Shown here piece by piece: positions 35,908-46,610 of a stretch of DNA of 64,000 nucleotides. Position 1 is the first letter of the stretch. Each line of letters starts with the position of its first letter. The stretch spans positions 1 to 64,000 of the forward strand of contig CAWADK010000004.1 of the NCBI GenBank assembly GCA_963780715.1. Direction: 5' to 3'. The translations under genes were made by a program, and so were the position numbers. Under the pieces are notes generated by a model that saw only the letters and a program-made list of their open reading frames with translations, searched no databases and had not been told where the DNA came from. This DNA is from JALORV01 sp963780715. Its GTDB lineage: Bacteria; Pseudomonadota; Gammaproteobacteria; Burkholderiales; Burkholderiaceae_F.

Positions 35908-36291
35908 TCAGGACCGTGCAGCCCGCCAGACATTGTTGAATCCGTCCCCGGTGCGGTCGCCCGGCTTCGTGTCCTTGATCCAGAGATAGAGCGGCTTGCC
36001 CTTGTAGGCCCACTGCTTCGCGCCGTCATTGCGCGTGATGATCGAGTAGTCGCCGCTCGCGGTGGCATCCGCGGCCGCCAGCAGCGGCGGCCAGTTGGTG
36101 GCGCAGGGACCGTTGCATTCGCTCTTGCCACTGCCCGCGGCGTCCTTGTCGAACGTGTACAGCGTCATGCCGGAGGCATTGGTCAACACGCCGTCCATGA
36201 CCTTCGTGGGAGGTGGCGGCGCGCCGTACATGGAGGAGCAGCCGGCCAGGACGACGGCGGCGGTGACGAGGGCGATGAGGGTCTTGCGCAT
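35908..36291 (-). CDS. Lipoprotein of the Yx(F/W)xxD repeat type
   Basis: A 127-residue predicted lipoprotein; the ATG at 36291 follows CAGGAG. The lipobox is VLAG-C (Cys18). Two repeats of the secreted-repeat family (COG4315-like) are visible: LYTFDKD near residue 45, with a CNGPC pair, and LYLWIKD near residue 102, before GDRTGDGFNNVW. Function is unknown. Its place as first gene of the sigma/anti-sigma operon suggests that it is co-regulated. Confidence 0.8.
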   Translation of the reverse strand: MRKTLIALVTAAVVLAGCSSMYGAPPPPTKVMDGVLTNASGMTLYTFDKDAAGSGKSECNGPCATNWPPLLAAADATASGDYSIITRNDGAKQWAYKGKPLYLWIKDTKPGDRTGDGFNNVWRAARS

Positions 36292-36356
36292 GGATGACTC
36301 CTGGTGGTTGAACACCTCTGTTAACACGCGCCGTCGGTGCCTTATTCCATCCGGAC

Positions 36357-38387
36357 TCAGATTTCGGCGGGGTCGACCTCGATCTGCCAGCGAACGCGCG
36401 ACTTCTGCGCGCGCAGGTCGCGCAGCCACGACCGCAGGAAGGTCTGCAGCGGCCCGCGCTGCGCGGCCTCGACCAGCAGTTGAGCGCGCTCGATCCCCGC
36501 TCGACGCACCATCGCCATCGGGACTGGATCGTAGAGTGTCACCGCCGCGGGCGCCCCCGCCCGCTCGACGGCCATCCGGAGAAAATCGATCGCCGCCTCC
36601 AGCGTCGCAGCCTCGGCCGTCAGCAACGCCTGATGGGTTGCTGGCGGCATGCCGGCGCGTTCGCGTTGGGCCAGCAGCGCGTCGGCAAAGGCGGCGTAGT
36701 CCTGCCGCACCAGTGCGGCAAACAGGGGATGCTGCGGATAGCGGGTCTGCAGCAATGCGCGGCTGGCGCGGCCGCTGCGTCCGGCGCGGCCGATCACCTG
36801 CACGAGGGTCGCAAACAAGCGCTCTGACGCACGGAAGTCATGCGAGGCGAGCTGGCTGTCGGCGTTCAGCACGACGACCAGCGCGACATTCTGGAAGTCG
36901 TGACCCTTGGCGATCATCTGCGTGCCGACGAGGACATCGACGTCGCCGCGATGGACGGCGTCGAAGGCATCGGCGGCTGCATCCTTGCGTCGCGTCGAGT
37001 CGCGGTCGATGCGCAGCACGCGCGCGCCGGGCAGCAACTGCTGCACCGACTCCTCGATGCGCTGCGTGCCTCGCCCGACGCCCTGCAGCGCGGAGTTGCC
37101 GCAGGTCGGACAGGTCCGCGGCACGGTGGCGCTCCAGCCGCAGTGATGGCAGCGCAGCGTGCGGTCAGGCTTGTGGAACACGGCGAAGGCCGCGCAATGC
37201 GGACAGTTCGACAGCCAGCCGCACGCTTCGCAGGCCACGACCGGCGCATAGCCGCGGCGGTTGAGGAACACCAGCGACTGCTCGCGCTGCTGCAGCGTCG
37301 CCGCGAGTGCATGCTGGATCAGCGGTGCGATGCCCGAGGCGTCGACCGAAGTGCCCGGATCCACCAGCTCGATCGTCGGCGCGATCCATGACTCCGTCGT
37401 CGCGCGCTGTCGCAACGTGAGGAGTCGATAGCGCCCCGAGCGTGCGTGGGCCCAGGTCTCGATCGAAGGCGTGGCCGACCCGAGGACCACCGGGATGCCC
37501 ATCATCTGCGCCCGTTTCACCGCCAGATCGCGCGCCGAATAGCGCACGCCTTCGCCGGCCTTGTACGAAGGGTCGTGCTCCTCGTCGACGACGATCAGCG
37601 CGAGTCGCGGCAGCGATGCGAAGACCGCCAGCCGCGTGCCGACGACCACCCGCGCACGCCCTTCGTGGGCGGCCAGCCACGCCGATGCACGTTGGCCGGC
37701 CGCGAGCCCGCTGTGCAGCGCCACGACTCCGAACGCCGGAAAGCGCGCACGCACCTGGGCCTCCAGTTGTGGCGTCAGGTTGATCTCCGGCACCAGCAGC
37801 AGCGCCTGCGCGTGGGGGTCGGCCTCGAGCCGGCGTTCGATCGCCGACAGGTAGACCTCGGTCTTGCCGCTGCCGGTTACGCCGAAGAGCAGTGTCGGCA
37901 CGAACCCCGCATCCGACGCGAGCTGCTCGACACTGGCGGCCTGCTCGGAGTTCAGCTCAACGCGCGCGCCACTCGACGTCCCCTCGCGCGCGGCCTGGGT
38001 CGGCAGCGTGCGCAGGCGATTGAGGGTGCTCGCATAACGCGGTCCGGGCAGCTGGCGCAGCGCCGGAGGCAAGGCCGGCAGCGCAACTTCGCCCCACGGA
38101 TGCTGGTAGTAGTCCGCGGCAAAACGCGTGAGTGCGAGCCAGTGCGCGTTCAGCGGCTCGATGTCTGCGAGCACCTGCGACACAGGCTTGATGCGCGCGT
38201 CGTCCAGTGTGCTGCGCTCAGTTGCACCGATGACGATGCCGACCAGTTTCCGTCGACCCAGCGGCACGACGCAGCGCAGACCGATCACGTCTTCCGCGAG
38301 CGACAGCGCATCAGCGCCGCCGTCGTAGTCCAACGCCCCTTCGAAGGGGACGTCGAGCAGGACTTGCAAGAACCGTTTGCCCCCCAC
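36357..38387 (-). CDS. priA: Primosomal protein N' (replication restart helicase)
   Basis: 3'-5' DNA helicase that reloads the replisome at stalled forks. The product is 676 residues from a GTG start. Walker A GVTGSGKT and the DEEH box (VVDEEHDPSY) are present. The zinc-binding cysteines follow the family order: CEACGWLSNCPHC, CHHCGW and CPTCG. Helicase motif VIGRAGRSGR is near the C-terminus. Nothing unusual in length or composition. Confidence 0.95.
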   Translation of the reverse strand: MGGKRFLQVLLDVPFEGALDYDGGADALSLAEDVIGLRCVVPLGRRKLVGIVIGATERSTLDDARIKPVSQVLADIEPLNAHWLALTRFAADYYQHPWGEVALPALPPALRQLPGPRYASTLNRLRTLPTQAAREGTSSGARVELNSEQAASVEQLASDAGFVPTLLFGVTGSGKTEVYLSAIERRLEADPHAQALLLVPEINLTPQLEAQVRARFPAFGVVALHSGLAAGQRASAWLAAHEGRARVVVGTRLAVFASLPRLALIVVDEEHDPSYKAGEGVRYSARDLAVKRAQMMGIPVVLGSATPSIETWAHARSGRYRLLTLRQRATTESWIAPTIELVDPGTSVDASGIAPLIQHALAATLQQREQSLVFLNRRGYAPVVACEACGWLSNCPHCAAFAVFHKPDRTLRCHHCGWSATVPRTCPTCGNSALQGVGRGTQRIEESVQQLLPGARVLRIDRDSTRRKDAAADAFDAVHRGDVDVLVGTQMIAKGHDFQNVALVVVLNADSQLASHDFRASERLFATLVQVIGRAGRSGRASRALLQTRYPQHPLFAALVRQDYAAFADALLAQRERAGMPPATHQALLTAEAATLEAAIDFLRMAVERAGAPAAVTLYDPVPMAMVRRAGIERAQLLVEAAQRGPLQTFLRSWLRDLRAQKSRVRWQIEVDPAEI

Positions 38388-38707
38388 ATCCGCCTTCTGA
38401 GCTAAAGGATCAACTTGAGCCGCTAACCCGCTGATTTCTAAGGACTCGAATCCCGGGCGTCTTTGGCCTGTGGATAACTTTGTGGAAAATCAGTGGGAAG
38501 GCCTCGCAAACCCGCGCAGGAATTGGACCCCGCTCGCTTCGGCGTCTGTCACGTGTTTGTCAAGATGCTTGTAAATCAATGAGTTACACAACCACTTCGG
38601 GCCTGCGGAGACATAACCGCCTGCAAACCCGCATGAAATCTGGCTGAGCGCCATTTTGTGAATAAGTCAAGTGACGCTGTCAATTTTTGGCAGGAATGCC
38701 AACAAAC
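38388..38707. other. priA-hemE intergenic region with a DnaA-box-like site
   Basis: 320 bp without a gene. One exact DnaA-box sequence is present as TGTGGATAA (38469-38477, complement TTATCCACA), followed by a looser TGTGGAAAA. The region is clearly more AT-rich than the neighbouring genes. A single exact box is not enough to call an origin. The priA promoter should lie here. TGTAA...TTACA near 38570 resembles a palindrome but has the wrong spacing for PpsR. Confidence 0.4.
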
Positions 38708-39790
38708 TCAGGTTCTCAGTTTTCGGCTGTATTGGTGCACTGCATCGACCAGCGTCTGGACCGCCTCGGGCGAGGTGAACTGCGAGATTCCGTGCCCCAG
38801 ATTGAAGACGTGGCCCCCGTGGCGGCCGTCACGGCGCAGCGACGGACCGAACGCATCGAGGACGCGTCGTGCCTCGGCCTCGATCCGCTCACGCGGCGCG
38901 AAGAGCGCCATCGGATCCAGGTTGCCCTGGAGCGCGCAACGGTCGTCGATGCGCCGCCGCGCATCGCCCAGGTTCACGGTCCAGTCGAGCCCGATCGCGT
39001 CACAGCCAATCGCGGCGATCTGTTCGAGCCACAGGCCGCCGCCCTTCGTGAACACGATGCACGGCACGCGCTCGCCTTCGTTCTGACGCGTGAGCTGCGC
39101 GACAACCTCACGCATGTAGGCCAGCGAAAACGCCTGGTAAGCGCCATCGGCCAGCGCGCCGCCCCAGGTGTCGAAGATCATCACGGCCTGCGCGCCCGCG
39201 GCGATCTGTGCATTCAGGTAGTCCGCCACCGCGCGCGCGTTGACCTGCAGGATCTTGTGCAGCAGGTCCGGACGCGCATAGAGCATCGTCTTGATCTGCC
39301 GGAAGTCATCCGAGCCGCCGCCTTCCACCATGTAGCAGGCGAGCGTGAATGGGCTGCCGGAAAAGCCGATCAGCGGGATCCGGTTTGCGAGTGCGCCGCG
39401 GATCTGCCGCACGGCGTCCGTCACGTAACGCAGCTCCTGCTCCGGATCGGGCACAGCGAGGCGGGCGACGTCGGCCTCCGTGCGCACCGGGCGCTCGAAC
39501 TTCGGTCCTTCGCCCTCCGCGAAGTACAGCCCAAGGCCCATCGCATCGGGCACGGTCAGGATGTCGGAGAAGAGGATCGCGGCGTCGAGCGGGAAGCGGT
39601 CGACCGGCTGCAGCGTGACCTCGGTTGCAAGTGCGGGCGACTTCGCCAGGTTCAGGAAGCTGCCAGCGCGCTTGCGCGTGGCGTTGTATTCGGCCATGTA
39701 GCGGCCGGCTTGACGCATCAGCCAGACCGGCGTGTACTCGGTTGGCTCGCGCAGCAGGGCGCGCAGCAGTGTGTCGTTGGTGGGGCGCAC
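38708..39790 (-). CDS. hemE: Uroporphyrinogen decarboxylase
   Basis: Converts uroporphyrinogen III to coproporphyrinogen III, shared by heme and bacteriochlorophyll synthesis. I prefer the GTG at 39790 (VRPTNDTLLRALL), giving 360 residues, the family norm; an in-frame start at 39835 adds 15 untypical residues. Conserved MRQAGRYMAEY and GFSGSPFTLACYMVEG are present. It is divergent from the DUF167 gene. Confidence 0.94.
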   Translation of the reverse strand: MRPTNDTLLRALLREPTEYTPVWLMRQAGRYMAEYNATRKRAGSFLNLAKSPALATEVTLQPVDRFPLDAAILFSDILTVPDAMGLGLYFAEGEGPKFERPVRTEADVARLAVPDPEQELRYVTDAVRQIRGALANRIPLIGFSGSPFTLACYMVEGGGSDDFRQIKTMLYARPDLLHKILQVNARAVADYLNAQIAAGAQAVMIFDTWGGALADGAYQAFSLAYMREVVAQLTRQNEGERVPCIVFTKGGGLWLEQIAAIGCDAIGLDWTVNLGDARRRIDDRCALQGNLDPMALFAPRERIEAEARRVLDAFGPSLRRDGRHGGHVFNLGHGISQFTSPEAVQTLVDAVHQYSRKLRT

Positions 39791-39842
39791 GGAAAGGGAG
39801 CAGGACGCAAAGGTGCAGGGCGGCGATTCTCGCACGAGCGAT

Positions 39843-40145
39843 TTGCCGGCCTGGTTGCGGGCCCGGACCGGCGGTGTCGTACTGGAGGTCCACGCTCAGC
39901 CCGGCGCGCGTCGCACGGCGATCGTCGGCGAGCACGGCGGACGACTAAAGATCGCGGTCAATGCGCCGCCCCTGGATGGCCGCGCCAATGCCGCCTTGAT
40001 CGAGTTGCTGAGCAAGAAGTTGGGGTTGCCCCAGCGCGCCGTGACGCTCGAGGCAGGGGACACGAGCCGCGAGAAGCGCTTCTTTGCCGCGACGACCGTG
40101 TCCGCCGATGAAATCGTGCAGCGGCTGAACGTGCAACAGAAATGA
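39843..40145 (+). CDS. DUF167 (YggU-like) family protein
   Basis: A small protein of about 100 residues of the widespread DUF167 family, function unknown. The N-terminal core LEVHAQPGARRTAIVG and the signature PPLDGRANAALIELLSKKLGLP are clear. The start is uncertain: a TTG at 39843 gives the normal size, whereas an ATG at 39732 would overlap hemE on the other strand. Confidence 0.8.
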   Translation: MPAWLRARTGGVVLEVHAQPGARRTAIVGEHGGRLKIAVNAPPLDGRANAALIELLSKKLGLPQRAVTLEAGDTSREKRFFAATTVSADEIVQRLNVQQK

Positions 40146-40148
40146 AAA

Positions 40149-40169
40149 GGGCAGGCGCGAGGCCTGCCC
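40149..40169 (-). terminator. Terminator of the 53-residue peptide gene
   Basis: An 8-bp perfect stem GGGCAGGC (40149-40156) / GCCTGCCC (40162-40169) with a 5-base loop is followed on the minus strand by TTTT. It lies 24 bp past the stop of the small minus-strand gene and just after the DUF167 stop, so it may also end that transcript. Confidence 0.75.
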
Positions 40170-40192
40170 TTGGTACTGCAGAAGCCGAGAAA

Positions 40193-40354
40193 TTACTTCT
40201 TGGCCTTTTCGCAGCCGGCCAGTTCCTTCTTGGCATCGGCGGCCTTCTTGCACTCTTCAGCGGTCGGCTTCTTCGCGTCCTTGGCGGCATCCGCGGCGTA
40301 CGCAACGCCGCAAGCGAAGGAGGCGGCGATCATGGCAGCAAGCAGTTTCTTCAT
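40193..40354 (-). CDS. 53-residue Lys-rich secreted peptide
   Basis: A small gene read directly from the sequence. The product starts MKKLLAAMIAASFACGVAYA, a good Sec signal peptide with a cleavage site after AYA. The mature part is only about 33 residues, rich in Lys and Ala, with two cysteines (ECKK and AGCEK) spaced 16 apart. A weak AGGAA precedes the ATG and a clear terminator follows. The family is not recognised; it resembles the small cysteine-pair periplasmic proteins common in betaproteobacteria. Confidence 0.75.
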   Translation of the reverse strand: MKKLLAAMIAASFACGVAYAADAAKDAKKPTAEECKKAADAKKELAGCEKAKK

Positions 40355-40497
40355 GGTTTCAGGTTCCTGGAACGGTTAAGTAGTTTTGAGCGCTCGCCGG
40401 CCGCACGTCGACCATTGGGCTCAGCAGCCAATAACGTCCCATTTCAACGCCGGTTGACAGGAAAATCCGAGTAGGAAACTCAACTTTTGCCGGCAGC

Positions 40498-41061
40498 TCA
40501 GTCCTGCGGCAATGCCAGCGTACGGACCTGAAAGCGACTCTCGTTGTTGACCAGAAAGGTCTCGGAAAAGACCAGATTGCCGCGCACCAGCAGCGAGGGC
40601 GGAGGTGCGGGCAGGGGCGAGGCTGCCATCAGCGATGCCAGCGCCATGTCGTCGAGCGTCTTGATCTTGGGTGAGCGCATGACGCGTGACCGGACGACAT
40701 TGCCCGAGCGATCGACCGTGGCCTCGACCACGATCACCGCCTGCAGCAGGTGATGCGGCCGTCCTTCGAAGAGCTTCTTCTGGTTGGCGGCGTGGATGCG
40801 CTCGGCGGCAGCGCGTTTCCAGGCCTCCAGGGCCGGATCGCGCGGCGCCAGCTTCGCCGGGCCGGTCGGCCTGGCGGTTGCCACGTCCGGAACCACAGGC
40901 GCGGGAGCAGGCGCCGACGGGCTTACCACCGGAGGCGGAGGTGAAGGAGCACTGCAGGCGCCAAACAACGCCGCCAGGGCAATCAGCGCCACGGAGCGCC
41001 CCATGCCACCCGAGCGGGCCGGCGTCGCGCCGAGCGAAGGATGGTGAGGACGCTGCGTCAT
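40498..41061 (-). CDS. TonB C-terminal-like lipoprotein
   Basis: 187 residues from the ATG at 41061, which overlaps the stress-protein stop (ATGA). A later ATG at 41004 would put the hydrophobic segment at the very N-terminus. The lipobox is LFGA-C, followed by a long Pro/Ala/Val linker (about 38-65) as in TonB-family proteins. The C-terminal domain (about 85-187) contains AVIVVEATVDRSGNVVRSRV and SPKIKTLDDMALASL, the TonB-C pattern. Being a lipoprotein rather than an inner-membrane ExbBD partner, it is unlikely to be an energy transducer itself. Confidence 0.7.
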   Translation of the reverse strand: MTQRPHHPSLGATPARSGGMGRSVALIALAALFGACSAPSPPPPVVSPSAPAPAPVVPDVATARPTGPAKLAPRDPALEAWKRAAAERIHAANQKKLFEGRPHHLLQAVIVVEATVDRSGNVVRSRVMRSPKIKTLDDMALASLMAASPLPAPPPSLLVRGNLVFSETFLVNNESRFQVRTLALPQD

Positions 41062-41495
41062 TGAATGATCATGACCGGGAGATTCGAGTGCGCAAGCAGC
41101 CTTTGGGTCTCGGAACCGAGCACCATGGCAGAAATACCACTGCGTCCGTGCGATGCCATGACGATCAGCCCGGCGCCAGATTGCTCGGCCGCGGCCAGGA
41201 TTCCGCGAAAGATGTCGGCCGATTCCTGCAGCGACGTCGCGCACTCGGTGCCGACGCTGCGGGCGATCTCGCTGGCACGCGCCAGGCGGGCGCTGGCTTC
41301 GGCGCCGACGGTCGCCTGGTAGTCGGCACCGGCGATCGCGCTCGACTCGCCCAGCGCGCTGTAGGGATAGGGCGCTGCGACCGTCACCGCGGTCAGGTTC
41401 GCCCCCACGCTCCGTGCCAGTTCAGCTGCGATCTTCACCGCCCGCTCCGACAAAGGCGAGCCATCGGTAGCGACGAGGACTCTGCCGTTGAACAT
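41058..41495 (-). CDS. Universal stress protein (UspA family)
   Basis: A 145-residue single-domain Usp. It starts MFNGRVLVATDGSPLSERAV behind GGAGG. The ATP-binding type signature ASHGRSGISAMVLGSETQRLL is present in full, split here as HGRSG and LGSE. It is translationally coupled to the TonB-like lipoprotein downstream. Confidence 0.9.
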   Translation of the reverse strand: MFNGRVLVATDGSPLSERAVKIAAELARSVGANLTAVTVAAPYPYSALGESSAIAGADYQATVGAEASARLARASEIARSVGTECATSLQESADIFRGILAAAEQSGAGLIVMASHGRSGISAMVLGSETQRLLAHSNLPVMIIQ

Positions 41496-41531
41496 GCCAA
41501 CCTCCAGGCCGATATTTCGGCAGAAAAATGC

Positions 41532-41556
41532 AAAAGGGGCAGCCCTGGCTGCCCCC
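41532..41556 (-). terminator. Terminator of the ATP synthase operon
   Basis: A 9-bp perfect inverted repeat GGGGCAGCC (41536-41544) / GGCTGCCCC (41547-41555) is followed on the minus strand by TTTTGCATTTTT, 22 bp past the atpC stop. The 2-base gap means the apical pairs open to make the loop. Confidence 0.85.
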
Positions 41557-41577
41557 GATTTGCGCTAGACCGGCTTG

Positions 41578-41997
41578 CTACTTGCCGCGGATCTTGCGGA
41601 TCGCCGCGATCTGGGCCGCCATTGATGATAGTTCGGCTTCGGCCTTGGCGATCTCCATGTCGCTGTTGGCGTTGCGGCGCGCGTCCTCCGCCCGCTGCAG
41701 CGCCTCGCGCGCCTTGGCTTCGTCGAGGTCCTTGCCGCGGATCGCCGTGTCGGCCAGCACCGTCACCACGTGCGGCTGCACCTCGAGGATGCCGCCGGCG
41801 ACGAAGATCTGCTCATCGTCGGTCTTGCCCGGCACCTTGATGCGGACCACACCCGGCTTGATGCGCGTGATCAGCGGCGTGTGGCGCGGGTAGATGCCGA
41901 GTTCGCCGGCTTCGCCCGGGAGTGCGACGAACTCCGCCTCGCCGGCGAAGATCGATTCCTCGGCGCTGACGACGTCGACCCGAATGGTTGTGGCCAT
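41578..41997 (-). CDS. atpC: ATP synthase F1 subunit epsilon
   Basis: Rotor subunit of F1 that couples gamma to the c-ring and can inhibit ATP hydrolysis. 139 residues. The N-terminal beta-sandwich shows VDVVSAEESIFAGEAEFVALPG and GELGIYPRHTPLIT, and the C-terminal two-helix domain is present. Last gene of the atpIBEFHAGDC operon. Confidence 0.96.
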   Translation of the reverse strand: MATTIRVDVVSAEESIFAGEAEFVALPGEAGELGIYPRHTPLITRIKPGVVRIKVPGKTDDEQIFVAGGILEVQPHVVTVLADTAIRGKDLDEAKAREALQRAEDARRNANSDMEIAKAEAELSSMAAQIAAIRKIRGK

Positions 41998-42021
41998 GAT
42001 GGCTCCTCAGGACGACCGCGC

Positions 42022-43462
42022 TTAGGCGGCGACCTTCTTGGCTTCCTCTTCCTTGCGCATCTTCTCGAACTTCTCGCGCGCCTCGTCGATCGTGCCGACC
42101 ATGTAAAAGGCCTGCTCGGGGAACGCATCGCACTCGCCGTCGACGATCATCTTGAAGCCGCGGATCGTTTCCTTCAGCGGCACGTGCTTGCCGGGCGAAC
42201 CGGTGAACACCTCGGCCACGTGGAACGGCTGCGACAGGAAGCGCTGGATCTTGCGCGCGCGCGACACCGCGAGCTTGTCCTCGGGCGACAGTTCGTCCAT
42301 GCCCAGGATCGCGATGATGTCGCGCAGTTCCTTGTAACGCTGCAGCGTGGCCTGCACGCGGCGCGTCGTCGTGTAGTGATCCTCGCCGACGACGTTCGGG
42401 TCGATCTGGCGCGAGGTCGAATCGAGCGGGTCGACCGACGGATAGATGCCGAGCGAAGCGATCTCGCGCGAGAGCACGACGGTGGCGTCGAGGTGGCCGA
42501 ACGTGGTTGCGGGCGACGGGTCAGTCAGGTCGTCCGCCGGCACGTACACGGCCTGGATCGAGGTGATCGAGCCGGTCTTGGTCGACGTGATGCGCTCCTG
42601 GAGCTTGCCCATTTCTTCGGCGAGCGTCGGCTGGTAACCCACCGCCGACGGCATCCGTCCGAGCAGCGCCGACACTTCGGTGCCGGCCAGCGTGTAGCGG
42701 TAGATGTTGTCGATGAAGAGCAGGATGTCCTTGCCTTCGTCGCGGAACGCTTCGGCCATCGACAGTCCCGTCAGGCCGACGCGCAGCCGGTTGCCCGGGG
42801 GCTCGTTCATCTGGCCGAACACCATCGCGACCTTGTCGAGGACGTTCGTCCTTCATCTCGTGATAGAAGTCGTTGCCCTCGCGCGTGCGCTCGCCGACGC
42901 CGGCGAACACCGAGTAGCCGCCGTACTGCTTCGCGATGTTGTTGATGAGTTCCATCATCGTCACGGTCTTGCCGACGCCGGCGCCACCGAAGAGACCGAT
43001 CTTGCCGCCCTTGGCGAACGGGCAGATCAGGTCGACGACCTTGATGCCGGTCTCGAGCAGTTCGACCGACGGTGAGAGTTCGTCGAACTTCGGCGCCGGC
43101 TGGTGAATCGCGCGCTTCTGGTCCGACTTGATCGGGCCCGCGTCGTCGATCGGCCGGCCGAGCACGTCCATGATGCGGCCGAGTGTTCCGGGGCCGACCG
43201 GTACCGTGATGCCGGCACCGGTGTTCTTCGCCTTCATGCCGCGCCGCAGGCCGTCGGATGATCCCATCGCGATCGTGCGCACGATGCCGTCGCCGAGCTG
43301 CTGCTGTACCTCGAAGGTCAGGCCTTGCTCGACCAGCGTGTTGGTCGGATCCGCCTCGAGGACCAGCGCGTCATAGATTTCCGGCATCGCGTCGCGCGGG
43401 AACTCGATGTCCACGACCGCGCCAATGCACTGAACGATGGTTCCGGTGCTGCCCTTGCTCAT
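42022..43462 (-). CDS. atpD: ATP synthase F1 subunit beta (one frame break)
   Basis: Catalytic subunit of F1. The P-loop GGAGVGKT and GERTREGNDFYHEM are in the first frame. The second frame resumes at VAMVFGQMNEPPGN and runs to the end. The break is at about 42845-42848, where the family has one residue between KD and NVLDKV: two bases are missing, or one is extra. The restored product is about 480 residues. An essential single-copy gene broken this way argues for sequence error. Confidence 0.95.
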
Positions 43463-43499
43463 AGGAGTTCCTCGGTTCTGCTCTTCAATTCGGTTGCGA

Positions 43500-44381
43500 T
43501 CACGACACCGCGGCCGCGCCGCCGACGATCTCTGAAATCTCTTTGGTGATGCCGGCCTGGCGCGTCTTGTTGTAGATGAGCTGCAGTTCCTCGATCAGCT
43601 TCTTCGCGTTGTCCGACGCCGCTTTCATCGCCACCATGCGCGCGCTCTGCTCGGACGCCATGTTCTCGGCGACCGCCTGATAGATGAGCGACTCGGCATA
43701 GCGGACCAGCAGCGCGTCGATGACGGCGGGCGCATCGGGTTCGTAGATGTAGTCCCACGAGTAGGCGCGCTTCTCTTCGTCGCTCTGCAGCAGGCTCTCT
43801 GCCGACAGCGGCAGCAGCTGCTCGATGACCGGCTCCTGCTTCATCGTGTTGACGAAGCGCGAGAACGCGACGTACACCGCGTCGATGCGGCCATCCGCAT
43901 ACATGTCGATCAGCGCCTTGACCGGCCCGATCAGCTTTTCCATGTGCGGGCGGTCGCCGATCTGCACGTAGTGCGAGACGATGCTGGCGTTAAGCCGCTG
44001 CAGGAAGCCGAAGCCACGGTTGCCGATCGCGGTGGTGTGGACCTTCACACCCTGCGCGTCGAGTTCCTTGATCCGCTGCAGCACCGCGCGCTGGATGTTC
44101 GTGTTCAAGCCGCCGCACAAGCCCTTGTCGGTGGTCACCAGGATGATCCCGGCACTCTTGATCGTGTCGCGCTTCTGCAGGGCGGGCGGACGGTACTCCG
44201 GGTTCGCCATGGCCAGGTGCGCGACGATGTTGCGGATCTTGTCGCCGTAGGGCCGGAACTGGCGCATCCGGTCCTGCGCCTTGCGCATCTTGGAGGCCGC
44301 GACCATTTCCATCGCCTTGGTGATCTTGCGCGTGTTCTGCACGCTCTTGATCTTCAGGCGGATCTCTTTGGTACCTGCCAT
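43500..44381 (-). CDS. atpG: ATP synthase F1 subunit gamma
   Basis: Central stalk of F1. 293 residues. The N-terminal coiled-coil helix starts MAGTKEIRLKIKSVQNTRKI, with TKAMEMVAASKM following, and the C-terminal helix SEQSARMVAMKAASDNAKKL is intact. Both match the family closely. Confidence 0.96.
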   Translation of the reverse strand: MAGTKEIRLKIKSVQNTRKITKAMEMVAASKMRKAQDRMRQFRPYGDKIRNIVAHLAMANPEYRPPALQKRDTIKSAGIILVTTDKGLCGGLNTNIQRAVLQRIKELDAQGVKVHTTAIGNRGFGFLQRLNASIVSHYVQIGDRPHMEKLIGPVKALIDMYADGRIDAVYVAFSRFVNTMKQEPVIEQLLPLSAESLLQSDEEKRAYSWDYIYEPDAPAVIDALLVRYAESLIYQAVAENMASEQSARMVAMKAASDNAKKLIEELQLIYNKTRQAGITKEISEIVGGAAAVS

Positions 44382-44495
44382 GTCATTCAGTCGACGAGAT
44401 GTACGCTCGCTTCGCTCGCACGTGCATCCCGTCGAATCCAGTTAGGCGATTGAGCTTGGGAACGGCCCGGCGCTCAATCGCAGTTCAAAAGCAAA

Positions 44496-46038
<1,543 letters not shown>

Positions 46039-46068
46039 CTTTCAACTCCGAAAAATTTCAGGCGCCGC

Positions 46069-46608
46069 TTAGGCAGTAAGCGCTGTCTGCATATCTGAAA
46101 GCCGCGCACGGACCGAACCGTCGAGGACCTGGTCGCCGACCGTGGCGCGCACGCCTCCGATCAGCTCCGCATTCACGCGCACTTCCGGCTTGAGCTTGCG
46201 GCCGAACTTCGCGGCCAATGACGTCACCAGCTCGGACAGCTGCGCATCGCTGAGCGGGAACGCGGTTTCGATCAGGCAATCGGCCACGCCTTCGGCCGAG
46301 TTCTTCAGCCGCCGGAACTGCACCGCGACCTCGGGCAGCACTGCGAGGCGCTGGTTCTCGATCAGCAGCTTGAGGAAATTGCCGCCCGCCTCAAGCAGCG
46401 GCGTCTTGAGCATGCCGGTCAGCAGCCCGAACACCTGCGCATGATCGAGATTGGGGTCGCCGACGACTTCCGCGACCTGCGGATGCGCCATCAGGTTCGC
46501 CAGTTCCTCGGTCGAGGCAAGCCAGGCATCGAGCGGCTGGCTCGATCCTTGTGCGACCGAGAACAAGGCCTCCGCGTAGGGCCGGGCGACGGTCGACAGT
46601 TCGGCCAT
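46069..46608 (-). CDS. atpH: ATP synthase F1 subunit delta
   Basis: Peripheral stalk connector. 179 residues, beginning MAELSTVARPYAEALFSVA. The C-terminal region (KFGRKLKPEVRVNAELIGG) is family-typical. It starts 2 bp after the atpF stop. Confidence 0.95.
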   Translation of the reverse strand: MAELSTVARPYAEALFSVAQGSSQPLDAWLASTEELANLMAHPQVAEVVGDPNLDHAQVFGLLTGMLKTPLLEAGGNFLKLLIENQRLAVLPEVAVQFRRLKNSAEGVADCLIETAFPLSDAQLSELVTSLAAKFGRKLKPEVRVNAELIGGVRATVGDQVLDGSVRARLSDMQTALTA

Positions 46609-46610
46609 GG

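Noticed and set aside
38461..38490. Replication origin near 38.5 kb
   Set aside because: Only one exact DnaA box; no cluster of boxes, AT-rich unwinding repeats or dnaA/dnaN neighbours.
38570..38588. TGT...ACA palindrome upstream of priA as a PpsR site
   Set aside because: The spacing is 13 bases, not 12, and it is not near a photosynthesis promoter.
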